A stretch of 64,000 nucleotides of DNA from Pacificitalea sp040119125 (GTDB taxonomy: Bacteria; Pseudomonadota; Alphaproteobacteria; Rhodobacterales; Rhodobacteraceae). This document shows positions 1 through 8,087 of this stretch, piece after piece. Each line of letters opens with the position of its first letter. The stretch's first letter is position 1. The stretch spans positions 186,001 through 250,000 of the forward strand of contig JBEDTR010000004.1 of NCBI GenBank assembly GCA_040119125.1, read 5' to 3'. A program made the position numbers and the translations under genes. The notes beneath the pieces were generated by a model. The model did no database searches. It saw nothing but the letters and a program-made list of their open reading frames with translations, and had not been told where the DNA came from.

Positions 1-191
1 GGCAGGCCCAGCAGATAGGCCAGCACGATCCCCGGCAGCACGGCGTGGCTGACCGCATCGCCCATCAGCGACCAGCCCTTCAGCACCAAAAAGCAACTCA
101 GCAGCGCGCACGGCACGGCGACGATGCCTGCGATGGCGAAAGCTTGCTGCATAAACGGCAGCTGGAAAGGTAAGATCAGCGTGTCGATCAT
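1..191 (-). CDS. metal ABC transporter permease, partial (SitD/MntD-like)
   Basis: This is the N-terminal 63 or so codons of a second inner-membrane permease of a manganese/iron/zinc ABC importer; the rest lies beyond the left edge. The reading frame begins MIDTLILPFQLPFMQQAF and contains LKGWSLMGDAVSHAVLPG, almost the same motif as in the permease gene just upstream, so the two are paralogous partners of a heterodimeric ABC-3 family channel. Its ATG overlaps the upstream stop as ATGA, which implies translational coupling. It is too short to appear as a complete ORF, but the motif leaves little doubt about the family. The transported metal cannot be read from this fragment. Confidence 0.85.
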   Translation of the reverse strand, partial: MIDTLILPFQLPFMQQAFAIAGIVAVPCALLSCFLVLKGWSLMGDAVSHAVLPGIVLAYLLGL

Positions 192-1102
192 GTCCGCGTT
201 TCCGGCGTGATCGCAGGGGTGGTTGCAGGCGTGTTTGAGGACGGGGGCGCGCCTGTCAGCGCTGCGCGCGCCCGGGCTCGCGCGGCCCGCAGCCCGTGTT
301 TGGGGGCCCAGACAAATGCCGCAAGAAACAGCAGCGTCTGCAAGATCACGATGATGCCGCCCGTCGCTCCGTTCAGGAAAAAGCTGGCGTAGGCCCCGAT
401 CGCGGAGGTCACGGCCCCGATCACCACCGCCAGCACGATAAGGCGCGGGAAACGGTCGGTCAGCAGATAGGCGGTCGCACCGGGCGTGACGACGAGCGAG
501 ATCACCAGAAACGCGCCCACGGTCTGCAGCGCCGCCACGGTTGATGCGGCGAGCAAGGCGAAGAACAGCACTTTCAGCCGGGTCGGGTTCAGCCCGATGG
601 ACCATGCGTGGCTTTCGTCAAAGAAGGTGACCATGAGGTCCTTCCATTTCCATGTCAGCACCGCCAGCGTCACCACCCCGATCACCGCCAGCTGCACGGT
701 GTCGGCGGGCGAGATCGCAAGGATATTGCCCAATGTGATGGTCTGAATGTCGACGGAAACCGGCGAGAGCGACACCATGAACAATCCCAGCCCGAAGAAG
801 GAGGTAAAGATCAGGCCGATCACAGTGTCTTCTTTCAGCCCGGTGCGCTGGGACAAAAACAGCATCGACGCCGCCGCCAGCCCGCCCGACAGAAACGCCC
901 CCAGCGCGAAGGGCAGACCCAGCATGTAGGCGCCCGCCACCCCCGGCACGATGGAATGGCTTAGCGCATCGCCGATCAGCGACCAGCCTTTCAGCATCAA
1001 GAAGGCCGACAGGAATGCGCAGACGGCGCCCACCAGCGCCGACACCCAGATCGCCGAAAACATGTAGCCGTAGCTAAAGGGCATCAGCAGCAGGTCGATC
1101 AT
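188..1102 (-). CDS. metal ABC transporter permease (SitC/MntC-like)
   Basis: Integral membrane permease of the ABC-3 family, about 304 residues, forming half of the channel that moves Mn2+, Fe2+ or Zn2+ inward. Several hydrophobic segments are visible, and the N-terminal third carries LKGWSLIGDALSHSIVPG, the conserved stretch of this family. The C-terminal tail is Ala/Thr/Pro-rich and probably cytoplasmic. I chose the ATG at 1102 (MIDLLLMPFSYGYMF) over an upstream in-frame start because it follows a GAGGGG ribosome site and matches the start of the paralogous downstream permease. It sits between the ATPase gene and the partial second permease in one minus-strand operon. Metal specificity is inferred only from family and operator. 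Confidence 0.9.
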   Translation of the reverse strand: MIDLLLMPFSYGYMFSAIWVSALVGAVCAFLSAFLMLKGWSLIGDALSHSIVPGVAGAYMLGLPFALGAFLSGGLAAASMLFLSQRTGLKEDTVIGLIFTSFFGLGLFMVSLSPVSVDIQTITLGNILAISPADTVQLAVIGVVTLAVLTWKWKDLMVTFFDESHAWSIGLNPTRLKVLFFALLAASTVAALQTVGAFLVISLVVTPGATAYLLTDRFPRLIVLAVVIGAVTSAIGAYASFFLNGATGGIIVILQTLLFLAAFVWAPKHGLRAARARARAALTGAPPSSNTPATTPAITPETRT

Positions 1103-1193
1103 CGCGCGCCCCCTCGTTTCGAGTTGCTGAAAATACCCACGGCGCATGCTACCGGATCGCGTGGCGGCGGGGCAGGGCGGGGCAAGAGTGAGC

Positions 1194-2114
1194 TCATCGC
1201 TTCCGCTCCGCGTCGGGCTGTCTGGGCTCGGGCGTGTCGGAGGTCGGCTCGTCTTGTTCGTGATACATCACGAAGGGCCGCTCATCGTCAGACAGCACGG
1301 TGATCTGCCGGGTGTCGTGGTCGTCGTCGTGGTGCAATTCCGACCCACCCAGCGTGAAATGTCGCAGCACCCCGCCAAATGTTTCCTGCAAATTATCATG
1401 CGTGAATGTCGTGGCGGTCGGCCCATGGGCCAGCACGGTGCCCCGGATCAGCACGGTTCGGTCGCAAAATTCCGGCACTGAGCCCAGATTATGGGTTGAG
1501 ACGAGCATCACCCGGCCTTCGTCGCGCAGGTCGCGCAGCAATTGGGTGATCTGGTCTTCGGTCTTGACGTCCACGCCGGTGAACGGTTCGTCGAGCAAGA
1601 TCACCTGCCCGTCCTGTGCTAAAGCACGAGCCAGAAACACCCGTTTCTTCTGACCGCCCGACAGCTCGCCGATTTGCCGATGGCGGTACTCGGCCATGCC
1701 CACACGCTCCAGCGCATGGGTCACCGCCGCGCGGTCGGCGGCGCGGGCGCGGCGCAGAGGTCCCATATGGCCATAGCGGCCCATCATCACCACGTCTTCG
1801 ACCAGCACGGGGAAGGACCAATCGACTTCCTCCGACTGCGGCACATAGGCGACGAGGTTGGATTTCAACGCCGCGCGCACTGGCAGGCCAAGGATGGTGA
1901 TCTGCCCTTTGGCCAGACGGACAAACCCCATGATCGCCTTGAACACCGTCGACTTGCCCGCGCCGTTGACGCCCACAAGGGCCGTGATCGTGCCGCGCGG
2001 GATGTCGAAACTGGCGTCGTTCAGCGCGGTATGGCCGTTGCGATAGGTGACGGTGATATCGTCGACGACAAGACCGGACGCAGATGCCGCATCGGGCGCA
2101 TGATCGAAGCTCAT
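1194..2114 (-). CDS. metal ABC transporter ATP-binding protein (SitB/MntB-like)
   Basis: Cytoplasmic ATPase of the metal importer, 306 residues. Walker A is GVNGAGKST (about residues 48-56), the ABC signature is LSGGQKKR and Walker B is VILLDEPF, followed by the H-loop STHN. The C-terminal 50 residues are rich in His, Asp and Glu (HHDDDHDTR), beyond the usual domain; this could bind metal, but that is speculation. The start overlaps the stop of the binding-protein gene by ATGA, so the four genes read as one transcript in the order binding protein, ATPase, permease, permease. Confidence 0.92.
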   Translation of the reverse strand: MSFDHAPDAASASGLVVDDITVTYRNGHTALNDASFDIPRGTITALVGVNGAGKSTVFKAIMGFVRLAKGQITILGLPVRAALKSNLVAYVPQSEEVDWSFPVLVEDVVMMGRYGHMGPLRRARAADRAAVTHALERVGMAEYRHRQIGELSGGQKKRVFLARALAQDGQVILLDEPFTGVDVKTEDQITQLLRDLRDEGRVMLVSTHNLGSVPEFCDRTVLIRGTVLAHGPTATTFTHDNLQETFGGVLRHFTLGGSELHHDDDHDTRQITVLSDDERPFVMYHEQDEPTSDTPEPRQPDAERKR

Positions 2115-3043
2115 TTCTCCAGCCCCCGCGCAATGGTTTCCACGGTGACCCGCAGCAGGTCGAGATAGGTCGGCACCGGGCCATCCTCGGCGCTCAGGCT
2201 GTCGACATAAAGCACACCGCCGTAGCTGGCGCCGGTTTCACGGGCGATCTGCTCTGCGGGACGGGCGGAGACGGTGCTTTCGGAAAACACCGCCCGAACG
2301 TCCTGCGCGCGCACCGTGTCGATCACGCGGCGCACCTGCTGCGGCGTGCCCTGACCATCGGCATTGATCGGCCACAGATACAGTTCCTGCATTCCGAAAT
2401 CCCGCGCGAGGTAGGAAAACGCGCCTTCGGATGTGACAAGCCAGCGGCGTTCGGCGGGGATTGCTTCGATCCGAGCGCGCAGGGGTTCAAGCGCTTCGGC
2501 GATGCGGGTTTTATAGTCCTCGGCATTGGCCCGATAGGCGGCGGCGTTGTCAGGATCATGTTCGGCCAGCGCGCGCGCGATGTTATCGACATAGATTTCC
2601 GCGCCGCTCAGCGCCATCCACGCATGGGGGTTCGGCTTGCCCGAATAGGGGCCGTCACCGATGCCGATGGGTGCGACCCCGTCCGAGATCACGACAGACG
2701 GGACCTCGCCCATGTTTTCAAAGAATTGCGCGAACCACAGTTCCAGATTCAGGCCATTCCACAGCACCAGATCCGCATCGCGCGCCGACAGGATGTCGCG
2801 CGGGGTGGGTTGATAATTGTGGATCTCCGCGCCCGGCTTGGTGATCGACACGACCTCGGCCAGATCGCCCGCGACGTTGCGCGCCATATCCGCGATCACG
2901 GTAAAGGTCGTCGCGACCTTCAGCCTTGCGTCGCCTTCGGCGGCGCGGATGGGCAGGCTCATCGCCATCAGGACGGCCAGTGACGCAAGGATGGATCTGA
3001 TCAGCGGCAGGAACAGGGGCCGGGCGGTGTTCGGGCGTGACAT
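2111..3043 (-). CDS. metal ABC transporter substrate-binding protein (SitA/MntA-like)
   Basis: Periplasmic solute-binding protein of cluster A-I (ZnuA/MntA/SitA fold), about 310 residues from the start chosen. A signal peptide is visible (SILASLAVLMAMSLPIRAAEG, cleavage after the Ala pair). Likely metal ligands include the His in EIHNYQPTPRD and the His in GKPNPHAWMA, with the acidic segment AVFSESTVSARPAEQ near the C-terminus. There is no long His-rich loop, which argues for Mn/Fe rather than zinc. An in-frame start 15 codons upstream (3088) is possible, but the start at 3043 puts the signal peptide close to the N-terminus. First gene of the operon, downstream of a Fur/Mur-like palindrome. 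Confidence 0.9.
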   Translation of the reverse strand: MSRPNTARPLFLPLIRSILASLAVLMAMSLPIRAAEGDARLKVATTFTVIADMARNVAGDLAEVVSITKPGAEIHNYQPTPRDILSARDADLVLWNGLNLELWFAQFFENMGEVPSVVISDGVAPIGIGDGPYSGKPNPHAWMALSGAEIYVDNIARALAEHDPDNAAAYRANAEDYKTRIAEALEPLRARIEAIPAERRWLVTSEGAFSYLARDFGMQELYLWPINADGQGTPQQVRRVIDTVRAQDVRAVFSESTVSARPAEQIARETGASYGGVLYVDSLSAEDGPVPTYLDLLRVTVETIARGLEK

Positions 3044-3130
3044 CGGGCTTCGCTTTCTAAACGCGCGGGCAGGGCCCGCCGGTGGCAACTCTGCTGCGGA
3101 CTATGATCGAGTTACGCGGCGTGTCAATGC

Positions 3131-3151
3131 AGTTGAGAATTATTTGCAACT
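3131..3151. promoter_or_regulatory. Fur-family (Mur-like) operator candidate upstream of the metal transporter
   Basis: A 21-bp imperfect palindrome runs AGTTG-AGAATTATTTG-CAACT; 16 of 21 positions match its own reverse complement. It lies about 90 bp upstream of the binding-protein start. In Rhodobacterales and rhizobia, sit/mnt operons are known to be controlled by Mur or Fur through AT-rich palindromes of this kind. The assignment to Mn-sensing Mur rather than Fe-sensing Fur is inference. The dctP gene on the other strand starts 157 bp away, so the site could also affect it. Confidence 0.6.
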
Positions 3152-3307
3152 AGCCCCACCGAATGGCCTGCCTTGTTCCGCCGCGGAATGCCGTAAGAAC
3201 AGGCATAATGTGTTCGGATTTATCCTTCCCCCACGGATATGTGACCGCTAGGCTTTCGGACATATGAGCGCGGATCAAAGCCGCGCCATCACGTTTGGGA
3301 GGACCAC

Positions 3308-4318
3308 ATGACCAAATTTATGACCGCCGCGGCAACCGCCGCCCTGACCGTTGCCTTCACGACCGAGGCGATGGCTGTCGAGTGGAACGTCTCGCTCTGG
3401 GGCACACGTCGGGCATTTACCGAACATGTCGAGAAGCTGGCAGAACTGGTAAGCGAAAAGACCGACGGCGAGTTCACGCTGAACCTGTCCTATGGCGGTC
3501 TGAGCAAGAACACCGAGAACCTTGACGGGATCTCCATCGGCGCGTTCGAGATGGCGCAATTCTGCGCCGGCTACCACGCCGACAAGAACCCCTCGATCAC
3601 CGTGCTGGAACTGCCGTTTCTTGGCGTCGACAGCCTTGAGACCGAGATCGAGCTGAGCAAGGCAGTCTATGCCCATCCCGCCGCGCAGGAGGATCTGGGC
3701 CGCTGGAACGCGACCCTGCTGATGCCGTCGCCGCTGCCGCAGTATAACATCGTGGGTGTCGGCGACGCGCCCGCAGGTCTAGAGGATTTCGAAGGTCTGC
3801 AAGTGCGCGCCACGGGCGGCATCGGGGAGGCCATGTCCTCTGTCGGTGCAGTGCCGACCTCCATGTCCGCCTCCGAAGTGCGGCAGGCGATGGATAGCGG
3901 TGTGATCAAGGCCGCGTCCTTCGCGCCGCATGCGCATATGTCCTTCGGCACCGTCGAAAACGCGACATGGTGGACGACCAACCTCAACCCCGGCACTGTG
4001 AATTGCCCGGTTGTGGTGAACACCGATGCGCTGGACGATCTGAGTGACGCGCATCGCGAGGCGCTTATGGGCTCTGTCGATGAGGCGCTGGATCACTACG
4101 TCGAGTATTACAATAACGAGACGATGGCCAAATGGGGTCCGCTGCTGGAGGAAAAGGGCATCGAGCAGGTGACCTTCGACGAGGCTGCGCTGGAAGAGTT
4201 CCGCGAGCGTGTGGCCGGTCCCGCCGCTACCGCTTGGGTTGAGGAAAACTCCGCCCGTGGTCTGCCCGCGCAAGAACTGCTTGATCTGGTGCAGGGCAAG
4301 CTGGCCGAGGGCAGCTGA
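3308..4318 (+). CDS. dctP: TRAP transporter substrate-binding protein (DctP family)
   Basis: Periplasmic binding protein of a tripartite ATP-independent transporter, 336 residues, normal family length. The signal peptide is MTKFMTAAATAALTVAFTTEAMA, followed by the mature start VEWNVSLWG. The region GLQVRATGGIGEAMSSVGA matches the DctP segment that carries the substrate-binding Arg (the R of VRATGG, about residue 163), typical for carboxylate ligands. A GGGAGG ribosome site lies 6 bases before the ATG. It is separated from dctQ by a strong hairpin, which fits higher expression of the binding protein than the membrane parts. The actual substrate cannot be told from sequence alone. Confidence 0.93.
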   Translation: MTKFMTAAATAALTVAFTTEAMAVEWNVSLWGTRRAFTEHVEKLAELVSEKTDGEFTLNLSYGGLSKNTENLDGISIGAFEMAQFCAGYHADKNPSITVLELPFLGVDSLETEIELSKAVYAHPAAQEDLGRWNATLLMPSPLPQYNIVGVGDAPAGLEDFEGLQVRATGGIGEAMSSVGAVPTSMSASEVRQAMDSGVIKAASFAPHAHMSFGTVENATWWTTNLNPGTVNCPVVVNTDALDDLSDAHREALMGSVDEALDHYVEYYNNETMAKWGPLLEEKGIEQVTFDEAALEEFRERVAGPAATAWVEENSARGLPAQELLDLVQGKLAEGS

Positions 4319-4336
4319 TCCACGTTTGAAACCGGT

Positions 4337-4379
4337 GAGGCCGGGGCGCGCTTGGATCGCGCCCCGGCCTCCACTTTTT
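4337..4379 (+). terminator. intrinsic terminator/attenuator between dctP and dctQ
   Basis: A perfect 14-bp inverted repeat (GAGGCCGGGGCGCG and its complement) closes a 7-base loop and is followed by CTTTTTG. It sits inside the TRAP operon, 19 bp after dctP. It should stop most transcripts, or stabilise the dctP mRNA 3' end, and so lower dctQM expression relative to dctP. Confidence 0.8.
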
Positions 4380-4419
4380 GCCCGATCCTGACAATCTACA
4401 CAGCCGAGGAGACGCGCCG

Positions 4420-5088
4420 ATGGCAGGTGCCTCATCGGTCCTTGAGGATGGCTCGACCCTGAGCCGGCTCGACCGGACCTTGTTCCACATCGAAACCGTC
4501 ATGGCGCTGGTCTCCGGGCTGGCGGTGTTTTCGCTTATGTTGCTGGCGGTGTTCAGCGTCGGCGGGCGACATGCCATGAACCAACCGCTGCCCGGCTATG
4601 TCGACTGGATTCAGCAGGCAATGCCGGTGATCGCGGTGTTCGGCGTGGCCTATGTGCAGCGGCTGGGTGGGCATATCCGGATGGATATCCTTGTCGGACG
4701 CCTGAAGGGGCGGGCGCTGTGGAGCGCGGAATTTCTGTCGACGCTGGTGATCTTGATCCTTGCCGTGTTGCTGGTCTGGGGCAGCTGGGCGCATTTCGCG
4801 CGTAGCTTTGATTTCTCGCAGCCGATGTGGAGCCGGGATTCCAGCTTCGACATCCGCTTGCCGCTTTGGCCTGCGAAGCTGGTGGTGCCGGTGGCGCTGG
4901 CGGTGCTGTGCCTGCGCTTGATGCTGCAACTTTGGGCCTATGGCCGCGCCATCGTGCTGGGCCTGAGCGAGCCCGTTGCGGTCCCGCTTATCGAAGATGC
5001 GGCGACCCAAGCCGCCGCCGAGGCTGAAACCGTTTCGGGTTTCGACGACGGCAATGACGACATGACTGACCGGCGAGGACTGCGCTGA
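4420..5088 (+). CDS. dctQ: TRAP transporter small permease (DctQ)
   Basis: Small four-helix membrane subunit of the TRAP transporter, about 222 residues. Four hydrophobic segments are visible (around MALVSGLAVFSLMLLAVFSV, AMPVIAVFGVAYVQ, TLVILILAVLLVWG and LVVPVALAVLCLRLML), with the family-typical RLGGHIRMDIL between the second and third. The ATG at 4420 is preceded by GAGGAG at good spacing; a TTG 14 codons upstream lies in the terminator T-run and is rejected. The long acidic C-terminal tail (EDAATQAAAEAET) is cytoplasmic or variable. Its stop overlaps the dctM start by one base. Confidence 0.92.
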   Translation: MAGASSVLEDGSTLSRLDRTLFHIETVMALVSGLAVFSLMLLAVFSVGGRHAMNQPLPGYVDWIQQAMPVIAVFGVAYVQRLGGHIRMDILVGRLKGRALWSAEFLSTLVILILAVLLVWGSWAHFARSFDFSQPMWSRDSSFDIRLPLWPAKLVVPVALAVLCLRLMLQLWAYGRAIVLGLSEPVAVPLIEDAATQAAAEAETVSGFDDGNDDMTDRRGLR

Positions 5089-6503
5089 TGGAACCGCTCG
5101 ATATTGGATTGATCGTCACCGGTATTCTGCTGGTGCTGGTCGTGCTGGGCACCCGCGTGGCCTTTGCCGCCGCCATGTGCGGGTTGATCGGGCTGATCTG
5201 GATTTTCTGGTCCAAGAAGGGCTACGATCCGGCCGAGTTCACATGGGCGCTGACGGTGGCGACGAAGACTGCCGGGCAGGTGCCGCATTCCAAGGTCGCA
5301 AGTCAGGCGCTGTCGCTGATCCCGACCTTCATCCTTATCGGATACCTTGCCTATTACGCGGGGCTGACCAAGGCGCTGTTCACGGCGGCCAAACGCTGGG
5401 TCGGCTGGCTGCCGGGTGGCTTGGGCGTATCGACCGTCTTCGCCACGGCCGGCTTCGCCGCCGTGTCGGGCGCGTCAGTCGCGACCTCCGCCGTCTTTGC
5501 CCGCATCGCCATCCCCGAGATGCTGGAAGAAGGCTACGACCGCCGGTTCGCCGCCGGGGTGGTGGCTGCCGCGGGCACGCTGGCTTCACTGATCCCGCCC
5601 TCCGCGATCCTTGTGATCTACGCCATCATCGTCGAGCAGGACGTGGGCGCGCTATTGCTGGCGGGCTTCCTGCCGGGGGCATTCTCGGCGGTGGTCTACG
5701 GCTCCATGGTCGTCATCATGGCAATGGTCTGGAAGAAGCTCGGCCCCCCGGTGCGCGGCTTCACTTGGGGGGATCGGTTCCGCTCGCTGCCCGGCGCGCT
5801 GCCGATCTTTGCGGTGATCCTCCTTATCATCCTGTTTATCTACAACCCGTTCGGCGGCGATGCATGGGGCACGCCCACCGAAGGCGGGGCGCTGGGCGCG
5901 TTCTTGATCTTTGTCATCGCGCTGGTGCGGGGGATGCGGTGGCGGGAGTTCAAATCCGCGCTGCTGGAAACCGCGAAACTGTCGGTGATGATCTTTACCA
6001 TCATCTGGGGCGTGCTGATCTATGTGCGGTTTCTGGGCTTTGCCGATCTGCCGGGCGCGTTTTCGGACTGGATCGGCGGGCTGGACCAAGCGCCGATGAT
6101 GACCTTTATCCTGATCCTGTTGGCCTATGCCGTGCTGGGCATGTTCATGGATGCAATCGGGATGCTGCTGCTGACGCTTCCCATCGTGTTCCCTGCGGTC
6201 ATCGCGCTGAATGGTGGGGTGGGCGTCTCTGCGGCCGACAGCGCCTTTGGGATGAATGATATCGGCTGCGCGATCTGGTTCGGCATCATCGTGGTCAAGA
6301 TGGCGGAGCTGTGTCTGATCACGCCTCCCATCGGGCTAAACTGCTTTGTTGTGGCGGGTGTGCGGCCTGATATCTCGGTTCAGGACGTGTTCCGTGGCAC
6401 CGCGCCGTTCTTTGTCGCGGACGCGCTGACGATCGCCGGGCTGATCGCATTTCCCGCTATTGTGCTCTATCTGCCGGGGCAGGTTCTGAACCTCGGGCTT
6501 TAG
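5088..6503 (+). CDS. dctM: TRAP transporter large permease (DctM)
   Basis: Large membrane subunit of the TRAP transporter, 471 residues, which carries out Na+- or H+-driven translocation. It has about 12 hydrophobic segments and the family stretches AAAGTLASLIPPSAILVIYA (about 160-180), GMFMDAIGMLLLTLPIVFP and ITPPIGLNCFVVAGV near the C-terminus. The ATG overlaps the dctQ stop (TGATG), so the two subunits are translationally coupled. A long hairpin terminator follows directly. Confidence 0.95.
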   Translation: MEPLDIGLIVTGILLVLVVLGTRVAFAAAMCGLIGLIWIFWSKKGYDPAEFTWALTVATKTAGQVPHSKVASQALSLIPTFILIGYLAYYAGLTKALFTAAKRWVGWLPGGLGVSTVFATAGFAAVSGASVATSAVFARIAIPEMLEEGYDRRFAAGVVAAAGTLASLIPPSAILVIYAIIVEQDVGALLLAGFLPGAFSAVVYGSMVVIMAMVWKKLGPPVRGFTWGDRFRSLPGALPIFAVILLIILFIYNPFGGDAWGTPTEGGALGAFLIFVIALVRGMRWREFKSALLETAKLSVMIFTIIWGVLIYVRFLGFADLPGAFSDWIGGLDQAPMMTFILILLAYAVLGMFMDAIGMLLLTLPIVFPAVIALNGGVGVSAADSAFGMNDIGCAIWFGIIVVKMAELCLITPPIGLNCFVVAGVRPDISVQDVFRGTAPFFVADALTIAGLIAFPAIVLYLPGQVLNLGL

Positions 6504-6518
6504 CGGCGCAGGTCCGCA

Positions 6519-6572
6519 AACGGCCTCATAATTGGGCAGATATGCCCGATTATGAGGCCGTTGTTCATTTTT
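6519..6572 (+). terminator. intrinsic terminator after dctM
   Basis: A 20-bp stem (arms starting AACGGCCTCATAAT and ending ATTATGAGGCCGTT, one G-T wobble) encloses GATA and is followed by GTTCATTTTTA. It ends the TRAP operon and insulates urtA. Confidence 0.85.
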
Positions 6573-6698
6573 AGGGCGATTTTTCGGGCCACTTTGGGGA
6601 AATGCACCGCGAATCCGAGACGCCCCCTCTCGATTTTTTCATACCCCTAGCGTCGCGTCTCGAATTGGGAGAGGCGCACGAACAGGGGAAAATGTGAT

Positions 6699-7964
6699 AT
6701 GATTAAAAAACTTTTGACCACCGTCGCCATGACCGGTGCGCTGTCGTCGATGGCGCAGGCCGAGATCAAGGTCGGCGTGCTGCATTCGCTTTCGGGCACG
6801 ATGGCCATTTCCGAGACCACGCTGAAAGACACCGTTCTGATGCTGATCGAACAGCAGAACGCCAAAGGTGGCGTGCTGGGCGAAGAACTGGTGCCTGTGG
6901 TTGTCGATCCCGCCTCCGACTGGCCCCTCTTCGCCGAAAAGGCGCGGGAGTTGCTGACCGTTCAGGATGTGGACGTGATCTTTGGCAGCTGGACCTCCGT
7001 GAGCCGCAAATCAGTTCTGCCCGTGATCGAAGAACTCAACGGTCTGATGTTCTACCCTGTTCAGTATGAGGGCGAAGAAAGCTCCAAGAACGTGTTTTAC
7101 ACCGGCGCCGCGCCCAACCAGCAGGCAATTCCGGCAACCGATTATTTCCTCGACGAACTGGGCGTCGAGAAGTTCGCCCTGCTCGGCACCGATTACGTCT
7201 ATCCGCGCACGACCAACAAGATCCTTGAGGCCTACCTGAAGGACAAGGGCATCGCGGAAGAGGATATCTTCGTCAACTACACGCCCTTCGGCCATTCCGA
7301 CTGGTCCAAGATCGTCGCTGACGTCGTGGCACTGGGCGCTGATGGCAAAAAGGTCGGCGTGATCTCCACCATCAACGGTGACGCGAATATCGGCTTCTAC
7401 AAGGAACTGGCCGCGGCTGGCGTCTCTGCCGATGACATCCCCGTCGTGGCCTTCTCGGTCGGCGAAGAGGAACTCTCGGGCCTCGACACGTCCAACCTCG
7501 TCGGTCACCTTGCTGCGTGGAATTACTTCCAGTCCGCTGAATCCGACGCCAACGACGAATTCGTCACCGCATGGAAGGCATATGCCGGCGAAGAGCGCGT
7601 GGCCAACGATCCCATGGAAGCGACGATGATCGGCTTCAACATGTGGGTGAAGGCGGTTGAGGCCGCAGGGTCCACGGATGTCGATGCCGTGCGCGCCGAG
7701 ATGTATGGCCTCGAAGTGCCGAACCTGACCGGCGGCACCGCCGTGATGCTGCCCAACCACCACCTCGCCAAGCCGGTCCTGATCGGTGAGATCATGGAAG
7801 ACGGCCAGTTCGACATCATCTCCCAGACCGAAGAAGTGCCGGGCGATGCATGGACCGACTTCCTGCCCGACTCTGCGGTGCTGAAGTCCGATTGGCAGGA
7901 GCTGGAATGCGGTATGTATAACACCGAGACCTCCACCTGCGTGCAGATCAAGTCGAACTACTGA
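6699..7964 (+). CDS. urtA: urea ABC transporter substrate-binding protein
   Basis: Periplasmic urea-binding protein of the UrtABCDE importer, 421 residues, family length. The signal peptide is MIKKLLTTVAMTGALSSMAQA. The mature part shows features typical of UrtA: IKVGVLHSLSGTMAISE, VFGSWTSVSRKSVLPV with one changed residue (IFGSW), NGLMFYPVQYEGEESS and GTDYVYPRTTNKI. AGGGGA precedes the ATG. It is the first gene of the urt operon, set off from urtB by a GC-rich hairpin, as expected for an over-produced binding protein. No urease genes are in this window. NtrC or nitrogen control is likely from family knowledge, but I saw no clear site. Confidence 0.96.
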   Translation: MIKKLLTTVAMTGALSSMAQAEIKVGVLHSLSGTMAISETTLKDTVLMLIEQQNAKGGVLGEELVPVVVDPASDWPLFAEKARELLTVQDVDVIFGSWTSVSRKSVLPVIEELNGLMFYPVQYEGEESSKNVFYTGAAPNQQAIPATDYFLDELGVEKFALLGTDYVYPRTTNKILEAYLKDKGIAEEDIFVNYTPFGHSDWSKIVADVVALGADGKKVGVISTINGDANIGFYKELAAAGVSADDIPVVAFSVGEEELSGLDTSNLVGHLAAWNYFQSAESDANDEFVTAWKAYAGEERVANDPMEATMIGFNMWVKAVEAAGSTDVDAVRAEMYGLEVPNLTGGTAVMLPNHHLAKPVLIGEIMEDGQFDIISQTEEVPGDAWTDFLPDSAVLKSDWQELECGMYNTETSTCVQIKSNY

Positions 7965-7981
7965 TCCGACGCTGAAACGCA

Positions 7982-8008
7982 CCGGGCGGGGCTGACTGTC
8001 CCGCCCGG
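7982..8008 (+). promoter_or_regulatory. intercistronic hairpin between urtA and urtB
   Basis: A perfect 9-bp stem (CCGGGCGGG / CCCGCCCGG) with a 9-base loop lies 18 bp after the urtA stop. It has no T-run, so it is more likely an mRNA-stabilising or partial-attenuation structure than a full terminator. Confidence 0.55.
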
Positions 8009-8087
8009 ATGAGCCCTCACGACCGTCGCGGGGCCAATCCCATGCGCCGGTCGTGATCCCCAGCTCCAGCCCGAAAAGACAATTCCC

